The position numbers were made by a program, and so were the translations under genes. The notes under the pieces were generated by a model that saw nothing but the letters and a program-made list of their open reading frames with translations, searched no databases and was not told the DNA's origin. Below are positions 7,041 to 16,201 of a stretch of DNA of 64,000 nucleotides, piece by piece. The stretch's first letter is position 1; each line of letters opens with the position of its first letter. The DNA lies in assembly GCF_900113025.1 (NCBI RefSeq), contig NZ_FONT01000001.1, positions 310,001-374,000 of the forward strand, in the 5' to 3' direction. The stretch comes from Alteribacillus iranensis. Its GTDB lineage: Bacteria; Bacillota; Bacilli; Bacillales; Marinococcaceae.

Positions 7041-8126
7041 ATGATGCAGGGGGACACGATGAGGAAGTATGTGATACAACCTGGAGATACATTATCCAAA
7101 ATAGCTTATCGGAACAACGTTAGAATCGATGACATTGTTAGAAACAATCATCATTTGCCGTCTAAAGATTCCTATCTCAGCATAGGAGATTTCCTCTCCA
7201 TCCCTGAACCGCATACGACAAAACAGATTCATTCAAAAGAGAATCACATCGCATGTCATAACGAGTACGGATGGCGGGAATTAGAAGACGACCGAGAGCG
7301 GCTCGGTGTTTCCATATATCAGAAAAAAATAGGCTGGTCCAGGCTCGGAAAGCCGATATGGTTGTTTCGGGTTGGGAAAGGGAAGAAACGTATATGTTAC
7401 TCAGGAACGTGGCACGGAAATGAGTGGTTAAACACATGGCTTTTGATGAAATTTTTGATGGAGATAGAGAGGAAATATCGCAATCATGAATCGTGGCATC
7501 ACGTTAACATTCGGGCTGTACTCGATGAAGAAGTCACGCTGTATTTTCTCCCCTTAGTGAATCCAGATGGGGCGGAATTAGTACAAGAAGGATTACAGCG
7601 TACCCATTCTTTTTTTGACGAGATTCATACAATCAATGAAGGATTCCATTGTTATAAGCACTGGTCTGCCAATGCAGCAGGAGTCGACTTAAATCATCAA
7701 TGGCCAGCAGGCTGGAAGCGAGAAAGTGACACAAGCCCACAAAGACCGTTTCCACGACATTACGGGGGAGAAGCCCCGTTAACGGAGCCGGAAACAAGAG
7801 CGGTTTACCAGTTAACGATGGAAGAAGAATTTGATATTGTCCTTGCCTTTCATTCGCAAGGTGAGGAAATTTACTGGGGTTATCAACATCTCGAGCCGCC
7901 AGAAAGCCGTGCAATGGCGGAGAAGCTTGCGAAAGCCAGTTCCTTTCGAGCTGTTCAAACGGCTGATAGCAGCGCGGGATATAAAGATTGGTTCATTAAA
8001 GAGTTTAGAAGACCGGGTTTCACGATAGAAACAGGGGTCGGACAAAACCCACTATCCATCACCTCAGCTGCCCGCATCTGGATCACAACCGTTCCTTTAT
8101 TGCTAGAAACGTTAACATGGGGATAG
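7041..8126 (+). CDS. LysM-containing M14 peptidase (gamma-D-glutamyl-diamino acid endopeptidase type)
   Basis: About 361 residues: an N-terminal LysM peptidoglycan-binding repeat (YVIQPGDTLSKIAYRNN to FLSIPEP) followed by a zinc carboxypeptidase (M14) domain. GTWHGNEW gives the HxxE zinc ligands, LPLVNPDGAELV and GVDLNHQWP are family blocks, AFHSQGEEIYWG has the third zinc histidine, and FTIETGVG has the catalytic glutamate. The architecture matches Bacillus endopeptidase I (YqgT-like), which cuts the gamma-D-Glu-meso-diaminopimelate bond of peptidoglycan peptides. GGGAGG at 7030-7035 supports ATG 7041 or 7044. No signal peptide is visible, so it is probably cytoplasmic or spore-associated. 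It stands alone between serA and ppa. Confidence 0.85.
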   Translation: MMQGDTMRKYVIQPGDTLSKIAYRNNVRIDDIVRNNHHLPSKDSYLSIGDFLSIPEPHTTKQIHSKENHIACHNEYGWRELEDDRERLGVSIYQKKIGWSRLGKPIWLFRVGKGKKRICYSGTWHGNEWLNTWLLMKFLMEIERKYRNHESWHHVNIRAVLDEEVTLYFLPLVNPDGAELVQEGLQRTHSFFDEIHTINEGFHCYKHWSANAAGVDLNHQWPAGWKRESDTSPQRPFPRHYGGEAPLTEPETRAVYQLTMEEEFDIVLAFHSQGEEIYWGYQHLEPPESRAMAEKLAKASSFRAVQTADSSAGYKDWFIKEFRRPGFTIETGVGQNPLSITSAARIWITTVPLLLETLTWG

Positions 8127-8232
8127 CGAGAGTCACAAAAAGCTATTCTATAAAGGAAAAAACGATAATTTACCACCAGTTTGGCATAGACAATCCTTAT
8201 GAGACGTGTGGTCGATACCGAAACGAACACGT

Positions 8233-8300
8233 AGGTTGTTTGCCGAAAAAGCGATATCATTTTCCTGTAATGTATGTGATATTCCAACGGCAAACTACCT
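8233..8300. repeat. Nested inverted repeat (long hairpin)
   Basis: AGGTTGTTTGCCG (8233-8245) pairs with CGGCAAACTACCT (8288-8300) with one mismatch. Inside it, ATATCA (8254-8259) pairs with TGATAT (8277-8282). There is no T-run, so it is not a standard terminator. No other copy was seen in the window. Confidence 0.65.
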
Positions 8301-8373
8301 GATGCATGTTATCATCCTTTTTTTGTGAAAAAATGAAGACTTCCTATCTATGAGCGCATGGATTGTCAAAAAT

Positions 8374-8530
8374 CATGAGACGCCTGCGGGAAAAGCAAGA
8401 GCTGAAGATCCACCGACGGTGATTTTCCGTCGGTTAGCTGAAGCCTTGCCCGCGGCTAAGAAGACACAGTGAGAGCAAGCGTAGTGCCGCTTGAACTGAT
8501 GTCGCCCTTGTGCCTGTGGTGCAAGCGAAT
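8374..8530 (+). repeat. GC-rich Bacillaceae intergenic repeat
   Basis: Starts GAGACGCCTGCGGGAAAAGC and contains a short hairpin CCGACGGTGATTTTCCGTCGG. It ends with an AGAAGACACAGTGAGAGCAA block that recurs at 55786-55870. Together with the hairpin at 8233-8300 it fills most of the 534-bp gap between the M14 peptidase gene and ppa. Confidence 0.75.
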
Positions 8531-8559
8531 GTATTTTTGTACAATCTATTCTTAGACGC

Positions 8560-8590
8560 AGAAAGCCCCCACTTATTGTGAGGACTTTCT
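8560..8590 (-). terminator. Possible terminator of ppa
   Basis: Imperfect hairpin AGAAAG..CC.CAC/GTG.GG..CTTTCT with a 5-nt loop about 70 bp after the ppa stop. The T-tract is poor. Confidence 0.35.
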
Positions 8591-8660
8591 TCATGAACTG
8601 GGTTTTGCCCCAGCCCCTTCTTTGTTCACCGGGAGAAAGGTCCCAGTTTCTCATTTAGGA

Positions 8661-9149
8661 TTACTTTTGGTAGCGATCAATGCATTCTTCCACTAATTGA
8701 GCAGCTTCTTCTGCACCTTTCCATGCACCGATCTCTGTTTTTTTGTTTTGCAGATCTTTGTATGTTTTGAAAAAGTGGGCAATTTCGTCCAATTTGTGAG
8801 AAGGAATATCGTTAATCGAATGTACATCTTTGAAACGCGGATCTTCGACAGGGACAGCCAGCAGCTTTTGGTCTTCATCGCCGTCGTCAATCATTTCCAA
8901 ATACCCAATAACTCGGGAGTCAATCACACAGCCAGGAAATGTCGGGTTAGTGACGAGAACGAGAATATCGAGAGGATCTCCGTCTAGCGCAAGAGTTTCA
9001 TCGATGTATCCATATTCTGCCGGGTAAAACATAGGAGAAAAAAGAACACGGTCTAATTTGAAAACACCTTTTTCTTTGTCGTATTCGTATTTGTTTTGGC
9101 TTCCCGTTGGAATCTCAATCAAGGCTTCTACTACTTTATTTTCAGCCAT
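8661..9149 (-). CDS. ppa: Inorganic pyrophosphatase, family I
   Basis: A 162-residue soluble enzyme that hydrolyses pyrophosphate to phosphate and drives biosynthetic reactions. The family I signature DGDPLDILV (metal-binding aspartates) is at about residue 54. NKYEYDKE and YPAEYGYIDETL supply further active-site residues. The ATG at 9149 (MAENKVVEALIEIP) was chosen because AAGGAGG lies nine bases upstream; the longer frame to 9185 has no ribosome site. Note that B. subtilis itself uses a family II enzyme, so this gene differs from that reference. Monocistronic. Confidence 0.95.
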   Translation of the reverse strand: MAENKVVEALIEIPTGSQNKYEYDKEKGVFKLDRVLFSPMFYPAEYGYIDETLALDGDPLDILVLVTNPTFPGCVIDSRVIGYLEMIDDGDEDQKLLAVPVEDPRFKDVHSINDIPSHKLDEIAHFFKTYKDLQNKKTEIGAWKGAEEAAQLVEECIDRYQK

Positions 9150-9236
9150 TTGTTTCGCCTCCTTGTATATGTATAAGAAATCCAATTTGAATTATAGCAG
9201 GAATAAGGAAAGATTCAAACGAACTTTGTTTTGGTT

Positions 9237-9269
9237 AAAAAAATACCATCGAGGACATGCTCGACGGTA
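9237..9269 (-). terminator. Rho-independent terminator of fer
   Basis: Minus strand TACCGTCGAG/CTCGATGGTA stem (10 bp, one wobble) with a 6-nt loop, then seven T. It starts directly after the fer stop. Confidence 0.92.
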
Positions 9270-9548
<279 letters not shown>

Positions 9549-9688
9549 TCAGCGAATGACATTCACTCGTTGGAAGTCGTGTGTATTTGACAAATGTCTA
9601 TTTCTCATTTTATGCTTTCATGATAAAATTTTCAATAAGAACGTGTTACGGACGTATATTCGGCACCTTCATAATGGAGGCTGATGAT

Positions 9689-10753
9689 ATGCACGACCTC
9701 TCCTTTCGCCACTTTGTTCTCCTGAACTTACTTCGGCGCCTTCACGGGGAAAGAACGACAAATTCCATGTTTCATATTTTAACTGGAAAAAAATCATCTC
9801 AAACGATTCAAGATACGAAATGGTATAAGTTACATTCCTATTTTCAAGCGTTCCCTGATTGGAAAGGGAAGCATTTTCATAAAGACATGTCTCTTTTACG
9901 GGAGTGCGGGTTATATAAAGAAGAGGATGGCAGGGCTCTACTGACCGAAAAAGGGAAAGAACAAGCTGAACAATTCCTTATCCCAGTTCATGGATCTTCT
10001 TTTTTTAATGGTTGGAAATATGCGGATGCGTCCATTCCATTTTGGAGAAGGCTGGCATTGTTTAGCCAAAGCTTATCTCACGCTTTGTATGAACATAAGA
10101 CTTTTTTACCGGTGAGTCATGATTTAGCTACACAAATGTGGGTAAAACAGTTTTGGCCAAAAACGAAAGCGAGCAAGATAGACATGGCATCGTCCATACA
10201 TAATGAACTGTTTCATCTCCTTCATGAACTGCCCGAGGAGGATGCTCATATTTTTGTGAGTCGTCTGTCTGGGTACGAGCTAAATGGCTATACCTTTCAA
10301 CAGATTGCTGAACATATCCACGCGATGGATGCCGATGAAGTGTTTTACCGTTTTCAATCGGTGCTGCACTATTTACTGGATCACAGGTCCCGTTCCCCCA
10401 TTCTCAGCATTTTTTCAGAGGGGTTAGTGAAAGACGTAACACTAACGTCAACGGCTGCTAAAACATATGCTCACTTAAAGCAAGGACGTACTCTTCAGGA
10501 CATAGCATCCGTCCGCCAGCTTAAAAACAGTACCATTGAAGACCATGTCGTTGAAATTGCCTCCGAAGATACCGATTTTCCTATTCATCACTATGTACCG
10601 CAAGAGGTGCAAACGGAAATCTTGCGTGTCGCAAAACAGACAGGTACATACCGGCTGAAAATAATAAAAGAACAAATGACTCAACCGATTGATTACTTTT
10701 CTATCCGGTTGACGTTGGCTTGGCACGGAGGTCATCATGAACAAAACACTTGA
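9689..10753 (+). CDS. ypbB: YpbB, helix-turn-helix partner protein of the RecQ operon
   Basis: A 354-residue protein of unknown biochemical function. The C-terminal third (AAKTYAHLKQGRTLQDIA to FSIRLTLAW) is the helicase-type helix-turn-helix domain also found at the C-terminus of some RecQ proteins. The rest is helical with no recognised motif. ATG 9689 has GGAGG eight bases upstream; longer in-frame starts lack one. It overlaps recQ by 17 bp. This pairing is conserved in Bacillaceae and suggests that YpbB supplies the DNA-binding module missing from the short RecQ next door; that is inference. Confidence 0.85.
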   Translation: MHDLSFRHFVLLNLLRRLHGERTTNSMFHILTGKKSSQTIQDTKWYKLHSYFQAFPDWKGKHFHKDMSLLRECGLYKEEDGRALLTEKGKEQAEQFLIPVHGSSFFNGWKYADASIPFWRRLALFSQSLSHALYEHKTFLPVSHDLATQMWVKQFWPKTKASKIDMASSIHNELFHLLHELPEEDAHIFVSRLSGYELNGYTFQQIAEHIHAMDADEVFYRFQSVLHYLLDHRSRSPILSIFSEGLVKDVTLTSTAAKTYAHLKQGRTLQDIASVRQLKNSTIEDHVVEIASEDTDFPIHHYVPQEVQTEILRVAKQTGTYRLKIIKEQMTQPIDYFSIRLTLAWHGGHHEQNT

Positions 10754-12230
10754 GTCTTATCTTTACGAGTATTTTGGCTACCCTTCCTTTCGAACATACC
10801 AGCGAGAGATTATAACCTCTGTGTTGGACGGGAAAGACGTACTGGCTATGCTTCCTACCGGTACGGGCAAGTCTCTTTGCTATCAATTGCCTGCTTTGAT
10901 TTGTTCCGGTTTGTCGGTTGTCATCTCGCCGCTGCTGTCTTTGATGGATAATCAAGTACAAGAGTTAAAGTGGGCCGGATTTAAGAAAGTCGCAGCCTAT
11001 AACAGTTTTCTTTCCTATCAGGAAAAAAGATATATTTTAAGAAACATGAAAAAGTATAAATTATTATTCATTTCACCGGAAAGTATACAACAAGATGTGG
11101 TTTTGGAAGAATTGAGGAAACAGCAAATCGATTTATTCGCTGTGGATGAAGCTCACTGTATTTCTCAATGGGGGCACGAGTTTCGAACCGACTACTTGAA
11201 ATTAGGCCGCGTGCGTGAATTACTAGGCAACCCACCTTGTCTAGCGTTAACGGCGACCGCCGCCCCAACCATTCAAACCGATATAAATAATAAGTTACAA
11301 TTACAGGAACCCGTCCTTTTTTATGAATCGATAGACCGAACGAACATTTCATTAGAGGTGGTGGATACCGATTCAGAAAGGAATAAAAAAGAAACGGTTG
11401 TTCACTACATCAAACAGTTGCCAAAACCAGGAATCATCTATGCATCCAGCCGGAGAAAAACAGAAGAACTCGCACGCTTAATCAATGAGAAAACAGAGTC
11501 ACACGCTTATTCCTATCACGGCGGTATGAGTGCGGAAGATCGTCAGTTAATTCAACAGCAATTCATTTCTGGAGACATTGATGTCATGTGTTGCACAAAC
11601 GCGTTTGGAATGGGGATTAATAAATCCAATATTCGCTTTATTATTCATTACCATTACCCGAAAGATATCGAGTCTTATGTTCAGGAAATTGGCAGGGCAG
11701 GAAGGGACGGTCTACCGAGCAGTGCTATTTTACTTTATACAGAAGGGGATGGCATTCTCCCGCGTCAAGTGATTGAGTTGGAGTTCCCTGATACACCACA
11801 TATAGAAGCTGCCATTACTCGCATGGATGACAAAGAGAGCGACTACACACTTGAAAAGAGGCTCATCGACGAATGTGGATGGGAAGAGCAGCATGCGCGG
11901 TTTTTCGTTTATTATTGGAAAGAGTGGAGGCTCCTCGAAAATAGCGATCTTAAGGCTTCGGAGTACATTGCTTCTATTGCCGAGAAGAGGAAGCAATGGA
12001 AACGCGGGAAGCTAAAGCAGATGGAAGAATGGTTACACAATGCAACAGTTTGTAGAAGAGAGAAGCTGCTTCATTGTTTTGAAGAGACGTTAACTAAGAG
12101 GCCGGAACGTTGTTGTGATATTTGCGGGACCGCTGAGCTGCCGGCCGGACAAAGGATGGAAAGGAAGAAACAAGAATCATTGGATTGGAAAGCAAGACTC
12201 CATAAACTGTTTTTCCTGGATCACGATTAA
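10737..12230 (+). CDS. recQ: RecQ-family ATP-dependent DNA helicase (short RecS type)
   Basis: A 497-residue 3'-5' helicase of superfamily 2. Walker A LPTGTGKSLCYQLP, DEAH box in VDEAHCISQWGHEFR (with the RecQ aromatic-rich loop), LALTATA (motif III), YHGGMSAEDR, CCTNAFGMGINKSNIR and QEIGRAGRDG (motifs IV-VI) are all intact. The C-terminal CRREKLLHCFEE...CCDICG supplies the zinc-binding cysteines. The protein ends there, with no HRDC domain, matching B. subtilis RecS (YpbC, 496 aa) rather than the longer RecQ. It acts in recombination and fork repair. The start at 10737 follows CGGAGG. Confidence 0.93.
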   Translation: MNKTLESYLYEYFGYPSFRTYQREIITSVLDGKDVLAMLPTGTGKSLCYQLPALICSGLSVVISPLLSLMDNQVQELKWAGFKKVAAYNSFLSYQEKRYILRNMKKYKLLFISPESIQQDVVLEELRKQQIDLFAVDEAHCISQWGHEFRTDYLKLGRVRELLGNPPCLALTATAAPTIQTDINNKLQLQEPVLFYESIDRTNISLEVVDTDSERNKKETVVHYIKQLPKPGIIYASSRRKTEELARLINEKTESHAYSYHGGMSAEDRQLIQQQFISGDIDVMCCTNAFGMGINKSNIRFIIHYHYPKDIESYVQEIGRAGRDGLPSSAILLYTEGDGILPRQVIELEFPDTPHIEAAITRMDDKESDYTLEKRLIDECGWEEQHARFFVYYWKEWRLLENSDLKASEYIASIAEKRKQWKRGKLKQMEEWLHNATVCRREKLLHCFEETLTKRPERCCDICGTAELPAGQRMERKKQESLDWKARLHKLFFLDHD

Positions 12231-12257
12231 CTGTATATCGGAAAGGGCGGTAGTTTC

Positions 12258-12512
12258 ATGAAAGAAGATTTTCCAAATGATCAGGCTGCCACATTGCGCA
12301 GACGAGCGAACAACGGTGACAAAATAAACAAAAAGGAAGAGGAGCCCATCGACGCTACTTCTCTTCCTCCTCGGAAAGAAACCCACAGAAAGAAAGAGCA
12401 AAAGAGAAATTATCGTTTTTATTTCTCTCTGCCCCATCTGTTGTTAGGTCTGTTTTTGCTGATTGTATTGGCAGTCCTGACAGGTGCCGTGTATTATTTT
12501 CAATGGCTATAA
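12258..12512 (+). CDS. Small membrane protein at the ypbE position
   Basis: 84 residues: a charged cytoplasmic N-terminal half (RRRANNGDKINKKEEE) and one C-terminal membrane span (LPHLLLGLFLLIVLAVLTG). In B. subtilis the gene here, ypbE, has a similar charged start and membrane span but continues into a LysM domain of about 240 residues in total; this protein stops right after the span. It could be a shortened YpbE or an unrelated protein. It follows recQ by 27 bp with a GGGCGG site. Its last 6 bp overlap the end of the convergent gene below. Confidence 0.55.
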   Translation: MKEDFPNDQAATLRRRANNGDKINKKEEEPIDATSLPPRKETHRKKEQKRNYRFYFSLPHLLLGLFLLIVLAVLTGAVYYFQWL

Positions 12513-12734
12513 CTCGCGGGGAGAAACGGCATTCTCCGCTTCGATCCTCTCCGCACTCCTTTCTTCCTCTGTTAAAGGAGAAGACATAATCAGTCCAATA
12601 AAACATACGATAACTCCTATACCCATGAGTGTAAAAGGTAAGACCATATTCTTCTTTCTCCATAAATAAAGAAGAAGTAAGAAAAACCCTCCTGTAAAGA
12701 AAGCAGCCCCTATTAAGAAAACTGTTAAATCCAT
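12507..12734 (-). CDS. Unknown small two-span membrane protein
   Basis: 75 residues from ATG 12734 (MDLTVFLIGAAFF), preceded by GGAGG at 11 bases. Two hydrophobic segments (about residues 2-22 and 30-50) are separated by the basic turn LWRKKN. The tail is acidic (LTEEERSAERIEAEN). No family is recognised. The overlap with the convergent gene leaves no room for a terminator, so antisense transcripts are expected. The alternative start at 12767 would add 11 residues. Confidence 0.5.
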   Translation of the reverse strand: MDLTVFLIGAAFFTGGFFLLLLYLWRKKNMVLPFTLMGIGVIVCFIGLIMSSPLTEEERSAERIEAENAVSPREL

Positions 12735-12961
12735 CTTTTCATTTTCCTCCAGTAGTGAATCATTCATATTGACTCTATTATAGAGGAGTTTGTGAAATAT
12801 TTTCTAGAAAAACAGAAAAGTTCATAACCTCTTCATTTCACTATCGTATAACAGATAGACTTTCTGTTACAGAAAACCTGCCAATATATCTACCATAACT
12901 AAGTTTATGAACCAATCATAAAAAAATAGGCATCTTTTTTTGAAAAAATGTTCTAAAACAA

Positions 12962-12987
12962 GTTGACGAAAACATAACTGTTATAAT
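12962..12987 (+). promoter_or_regulatory. Promoter of yhfH (extended -10)
   Basis: TG-T-TATAAT at 12979-12987 forms an extended -10. The TTGACG at 12963-12968 is too close (13 bp) to be a normal -35. Confidence 0.5.
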
Positions 12988-13022
12988 ACAATGTAGAAAA
13001 GAAAGCGAAAGGGGTTTTCATA

Positions 13023-13154
13023 ATGAAAAAAATAACTGAATTTTTCCGGAACTTGCCTCCTAAACAATGTACAGATTGCGGAGAGGTTATAGAAGAGCAG
13101 CATGAATCGTATATGAACCAATGTGACAAATGTTTGAGACAAACAGAATTATAA
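13023..13154 (+). CDS. yhfH: YhfH-family zinc-ribbon miniprotein (43 aa)
   Basis: ATG 13023 encodes MKKITEFFRNLPPKQCTDCG and so on, ending QCDKCLRQTEL. Two CxxC pairs form a treble-clef or zinc-ribbon knuckle. The FFRNLPPKxCxxCG pattern and roughly 45-residue length match the YhfH family of Bacillaceae, whose function is unknown. It has its own AAAGGGG ribosome site, an extended -10 promoter and a strong terminator, so it is an independent small gene. Confidence 0.75.
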   Translation: MKKITEFFRNLPPKQCTDCGEVIEEQHESYMNQCDKCLRQTEL

Positions 13155-13172
13155 AAATACGTCATTTACGCT

Positions 13173-13200
13173 AGAACGGGCTATCCGTTCTTTTTTTTTT
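13173..13200 (+). terminator. Rho-independent terminator of yhfH
   Basis: AGAACGG/CCGTTCT stem with a 5-nt loop, followed by a run of T residues. Confidence 0.92.
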
Positions 13201-13352
13201 GAGCTTTTTTTGTGTTTTCCTGCTTCACGGAAGGCGGAGTCCCCCCGAGAGAAAGACGCATAAAGAAAGACAATGACAAAAAGTTTGGCGAGTGGGAGGG
13301 ACTTTCGAATATAATAGATAAGGACAATAAATAGGTGAAGTAGGTTGATGTT

Positions 13353-14114
13353 ATGAAAATGTTAGTGAAATTCGGACTGTTGTTTTTCATGGCGCCGCTT
13401 TATATGTTTTGGGAAGCGAGGCGCAATCGATTAATAAAAGAAAAAGTAACTATAAAAGATCTCCCTCCAACTTTTGAGGGAAAGAATCTCTTATTTATTT
13501 CGGATATCCACAAGCGACAATTACCTCAACGTTTTGTGAATGAATGGAAGAATGACGTTTCTCTCATTATTGTAGGAGGCGATTTGGCGGAAAAAGGAGT
13601 GCCTGAAGAAAGAGTCAGAAAGAACCTGCGTCTCCTCAAACAAGCGGGAGAGGTCCTTTTCGTGTGGGGAAATAACGATATGGAAGAAAGAACAATGATC
13701 ACTCGTCTTTTAGAAGAGGAGGACATTATTTCACTTGAAAATGACAGCTATCAGTGGAAGATAAAAGGAGACAGTGTTGGCATTGTTGGGTTAGGAAATA
13801 AATATGGCCGTCTGGACTCGCGCGTAGCTGGTATACAAGGAGATGAATGTTGTAGAATCGCAGTCGTTCATGACCCGGCAGCATTCCGTAGCATAAAAGA
13901 AAAAGGAAATATATCGTTTGGTTTAGCGGGACATACTCATGGAGGGCAGATTCGGATCGGCTCCTTTGGCATTGGGGAAAAGGGCGGTTGGAAGAAAGTA
14001 GGGAACATGCCTGTACTCATTAGTAACGGGTATGGTACTACTGCTGTGCCTTTACGTCTTGGCGCTCCTTCTCAAGTCCATTTACTCACTTTATCAGCAT
14101 CGGAAGAGTCCTGA
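13353..14114 (+). CDS. ypbG: Metallophosphoesterase YpbG
   Basis: 253 residues. An N-terminal hydrophobic anchor (LVKFGLLFFMAPLYMFW) is followed by a calcineurin-like phosphoesterase fold: LFISDIHK (DxH), VGGDLAEKG (GD), VWGNNDMEE (GNxD variant of GNHD), AVVHDP and LAGHTHGGQIRIG (GHxH). These supply the two-metal centre. The physiological substrate is unknown. Same order as in B. subtilis (recQ-ypbDEFG-ypbH). The ribosome site before ATG 13353 is weak (TAGGTTGATG). Confidence 0.85.
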   Translation: MKMLVKFGLLFFMAPLYMFWEARRNRLIKEKVTIKDLPPTFEGKNLLFISDIHKRQLPQRFVNEWKNDVSLIIVGGDLAEKGVPEERVRKNLRLLKQAGEVLFVWGNNDMEERTMITRLLEEEDIISLENDSYQWKIKGDSVGIVGLGNKYGRLDSRVAGIQGDECCRIAVVHDPAAFRSIKEKGNISFGLAGHTHGGQIRIGSFGIGEKGGWKKVGNMPVLISNGYGTTAVPLRLGAPSQVHLLTLSASEES

Positions 14115-14209
14115 TGAACTTCTCACCACTTCCTTTCTCCTGAATAGGATGTAGTATCGAGAGCTGCTCCAGCGATAGCTGAGAGTGCAGAAGCAGGAGG
14201 ATGGGGAAG

Positions 14210-14761
14210 ATGGAAATGTATTCGTTGGGAGGAGAAATTGTAAAAGTCATTCTCAGTGAAGAAGAGCTGAGTGAACATAATGTTGATCTGATTCAAGGAT
14301 TACACGGAGATCAAGCCGAAAAATTTTTCGCTTCACTGCTGAGGAAAGTAGCAATTCATTATGGCATGAAGCCTACGTTGTATCTTGATGCAGAAGTGGC
14401 GGAGAGAGACGATGGCGGGCTCTTGTTAACTATCCAGTTTATAGATGACAAGGGAGAGAAAAAAAGAATTTGTCAGTCAACTCCACGGTCCCACAACGGA
14501 TTATTATTCCGTTTTTCGAAAAAGGAAGATTTGTTGGCTCTGGCTGATCTATTGGAAAATAATGCTTTCACCGGAGGAACCCTGTGGGAGTGGGACACTT
14601 TTTTTTATTTGCTCATGAGGCATGATGGGAGTCAACAACTTCCGGCGCTTCTTGGAGAGTACGGGGAAGAAGCTTGTGTGGACCCGAAAACAGTTGCGAA
14701 ACGAGGCAAGCTTTTGAAAGCGGAAGCTGCGATTGAAACACTAGCCACCCGGCAAATTTAA
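14210..14761 (+). CDS. ypbH: MecA-family adaptor protein YpbH (MecB), divergent
   Basis: 183 residues. The MecA-family plan is visible: an N-terminal substrate-recognition part beginning MEMYSLGGEIVKVILSEEEL, and a C-terminal ClpC-binding part with LLFRFSKKEDLLALADLL and WEWDTFFYLLM, matching the family's YxFxDFEDVIxLA and YYL blocks. MecA and YpbH feed substrates to ClpCP. The start at 14210 is preferred over 14201 because AGGAGG abuts 14201 and is nine bases from 14210. Position after ypbG agrees with B. subtilis. Sequence divergence makes the name probable rather than certain. Confidence 0.7.
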   Translation: MEMYSLGGEIVKVILSEEELSEHNVDLIQGLHGDQAEKFFASLLRKVAIHYGMKPTLYLDAEVAERDDGGLLLTIQFIDDKGEKKRICQSTPRSHNGLLFRFSKKEDLLALADLLENNAFTGGTLWEWDTFFYLLMRHDGSQQLPALLGEYGEEACVDPKTVAKRGKLLKAEAAIETLATRQI

Positions 14762-14864
14762 ACACACTAGTGGAAATACGAGTAGTTATTCTTTATGATA
14801 GATATGGACTACACGCAAACACACAAAGATAGTTACTCGTTTTATTGCTGAGGTGAAATTGGGG

Positions 14865-16142
14865 ATGACGGAAGAAGAAAAAAAGCCTAAGTCAGAGGAA
14901 ACTGACAAAATGGATATATTAGAATCAACACAAACTGTTATTAAAAATGCACTAGCTCAACTCGGATATCCGGATGAGCTTTATGAACTATTAAAAGAGC
15001 CGTTACGTATGTTGACGGTACGTATTCCAGTGAAAATGGATGACGGATCTACGCGGGTCTTCACCGGCTATCGTGCGCAGCACAATGACGCAGTCGGCCC
15101 GACTAAAGGGGGAGTCCGTTTTCATCCGAATGTTACCGAGAAAGAAATGAAGGCACTCTCTATTTGGATGTCGTTAAAGACAGGTATTATTGATCTTCCT
15201 TATGGTGGCAGTAAGGGTGGAATTGTGTGTGATCCACGGAAGATGTCCCATCAGGAACTAGAGCGGCTGAGTAGAGGATACATCCGTGCTGTCAGCCAGA
15301 TCATTGGACCTACGAAAGATATTCCGGCACCAGAAATTTTTACGAATTCACAAGTAATGGCCTGGATGCTGGATGAGTATAGTAAAATTCGGGAATTTGA
15401 CTCTCCGCGTTTTATTACAGGAAAGCCTTTGCCACTTGGTGGCTCACACGGGCGTGAATTTGCCACTGCAAAAGGTGTGGCCATTTGTATAGAACAAGCG
15501 GCGCGAAAAAAGGGTCTTCGCATGGATGAAACAAAAATAGCGATTCAAGGGTTTGGTAACGCAGGGAGTTATTTAGCGAAATATTTGTTTGACAAAGGAG
15601 CGAAAATAGTAGGAGTGGCGGACGCTCACGGTGCTCTTCACGATCCAGACGGACTAGATATCGACTATTTATTAGATAGAAGAGATTCATTTGGATCAGT
15701 CACGAACTTGTTTAAAAACCGAATGACAAATCAAGAAGTGTTAGAAATAGATTGTGATATTTTAGTACCGGCTGCGATAGAAAACCAAATTACGGAGAAA
15801 AATGTGTCGGATATCCAAGCTAGCATTGTTGTCGAAGCGGCGAGCGGTTCAATTACTTTAGCTGCGACAGAAGTGCTTTTTAACAATGATATCCTTCTCG
15901 TCCCAGATGTATTAGCCAGTACAGGAGGAGTCACTGTCTCTTACTTTGAGTGGGTGCAAAACAATCAAGGCTACTATTGGACGGAGGAAGAAGTGGAACA
16001 GAAGCTGGAACAAGTCATTTCGGAAGCCTTTGAGAATGTTTATAGGCTTTCTTCTATGCGGAAAATAGATATGCGCTTAGCCGCTTATGTGGCGGGTGTC
16101 CGAAAGATGGCTGAAGCTTCCCGCTATCGTGGCTGGGTGTAA
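14865..16142 (+). CDS. gudB: NAD-specific glutamate dehydrogenase (GudB/RocG type)
   Basis: 425 residues. Catabolic enzyme converting glutamate to 2-oxoglutarate and ammonia. Visible blocks: GGVRFHPNV and LPYGGSKGGI (substrate site and catalytic lysine), PAPEIFTNSQVMAWM, the Rossmann motif IQGFGNAGSYLAKYL and VPAAIENQIT. In B. subtilis GudB also binds and inhibits GltC. ATG 14865 is chosen with GAGGTG nine bases upstream; an in-frame GTG at 14853 is the alternative. Followed 59 bp later by ypdA. Confidence 0.95.
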   Translation: MTEEEKKPKSEETDKMDILESTQTVIKNALAQLGYPDELYELLKEPLRMLTVRIPVKMDDGSTRVFTGYRAQHNDAVGPTKGGVRFHPNVTEKEMKALSIWMSLKTGIIDLPYGGSKGGIVCDPRKMSHQELERLSRGYIRAVSQIIGPTKDIPAPEIFTNSQVMAWMLDEYSKIREFDSPRFITGKPLPLGGSHGREFATAKGVAICIEQAARKKGLRMDETKIAIQGFGNAGSYLAKYLFDKGAKIVGVADAHGALHDPDGLDIDYLLDRRDSFGSVTNLFKNRMTNQEVLEIDCDILVPAAIENQITEKNVSDIQASIVVEAASGSITLAATEVLFNNDILLVPDVLASTGGVTVSYFEWVQNNQGYYWTEEEVEQKLEQVISEAFENVYRLSSMRKIDMRLAAYVAGVRKMAEASRYRGWV

Positions 16143-16201
16143 TCCCACATTCAGAAAAGAAAGAACATCGTTCATCACGGAAATAAAGGAGTCAGACTGA
16201 G

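Noticed and set aside
8117-8302. 61-aa open frame after the M14 peptidase
   Set aside because: Overlaps the peptidase end and a long inverted repeat, with no ribosome site.
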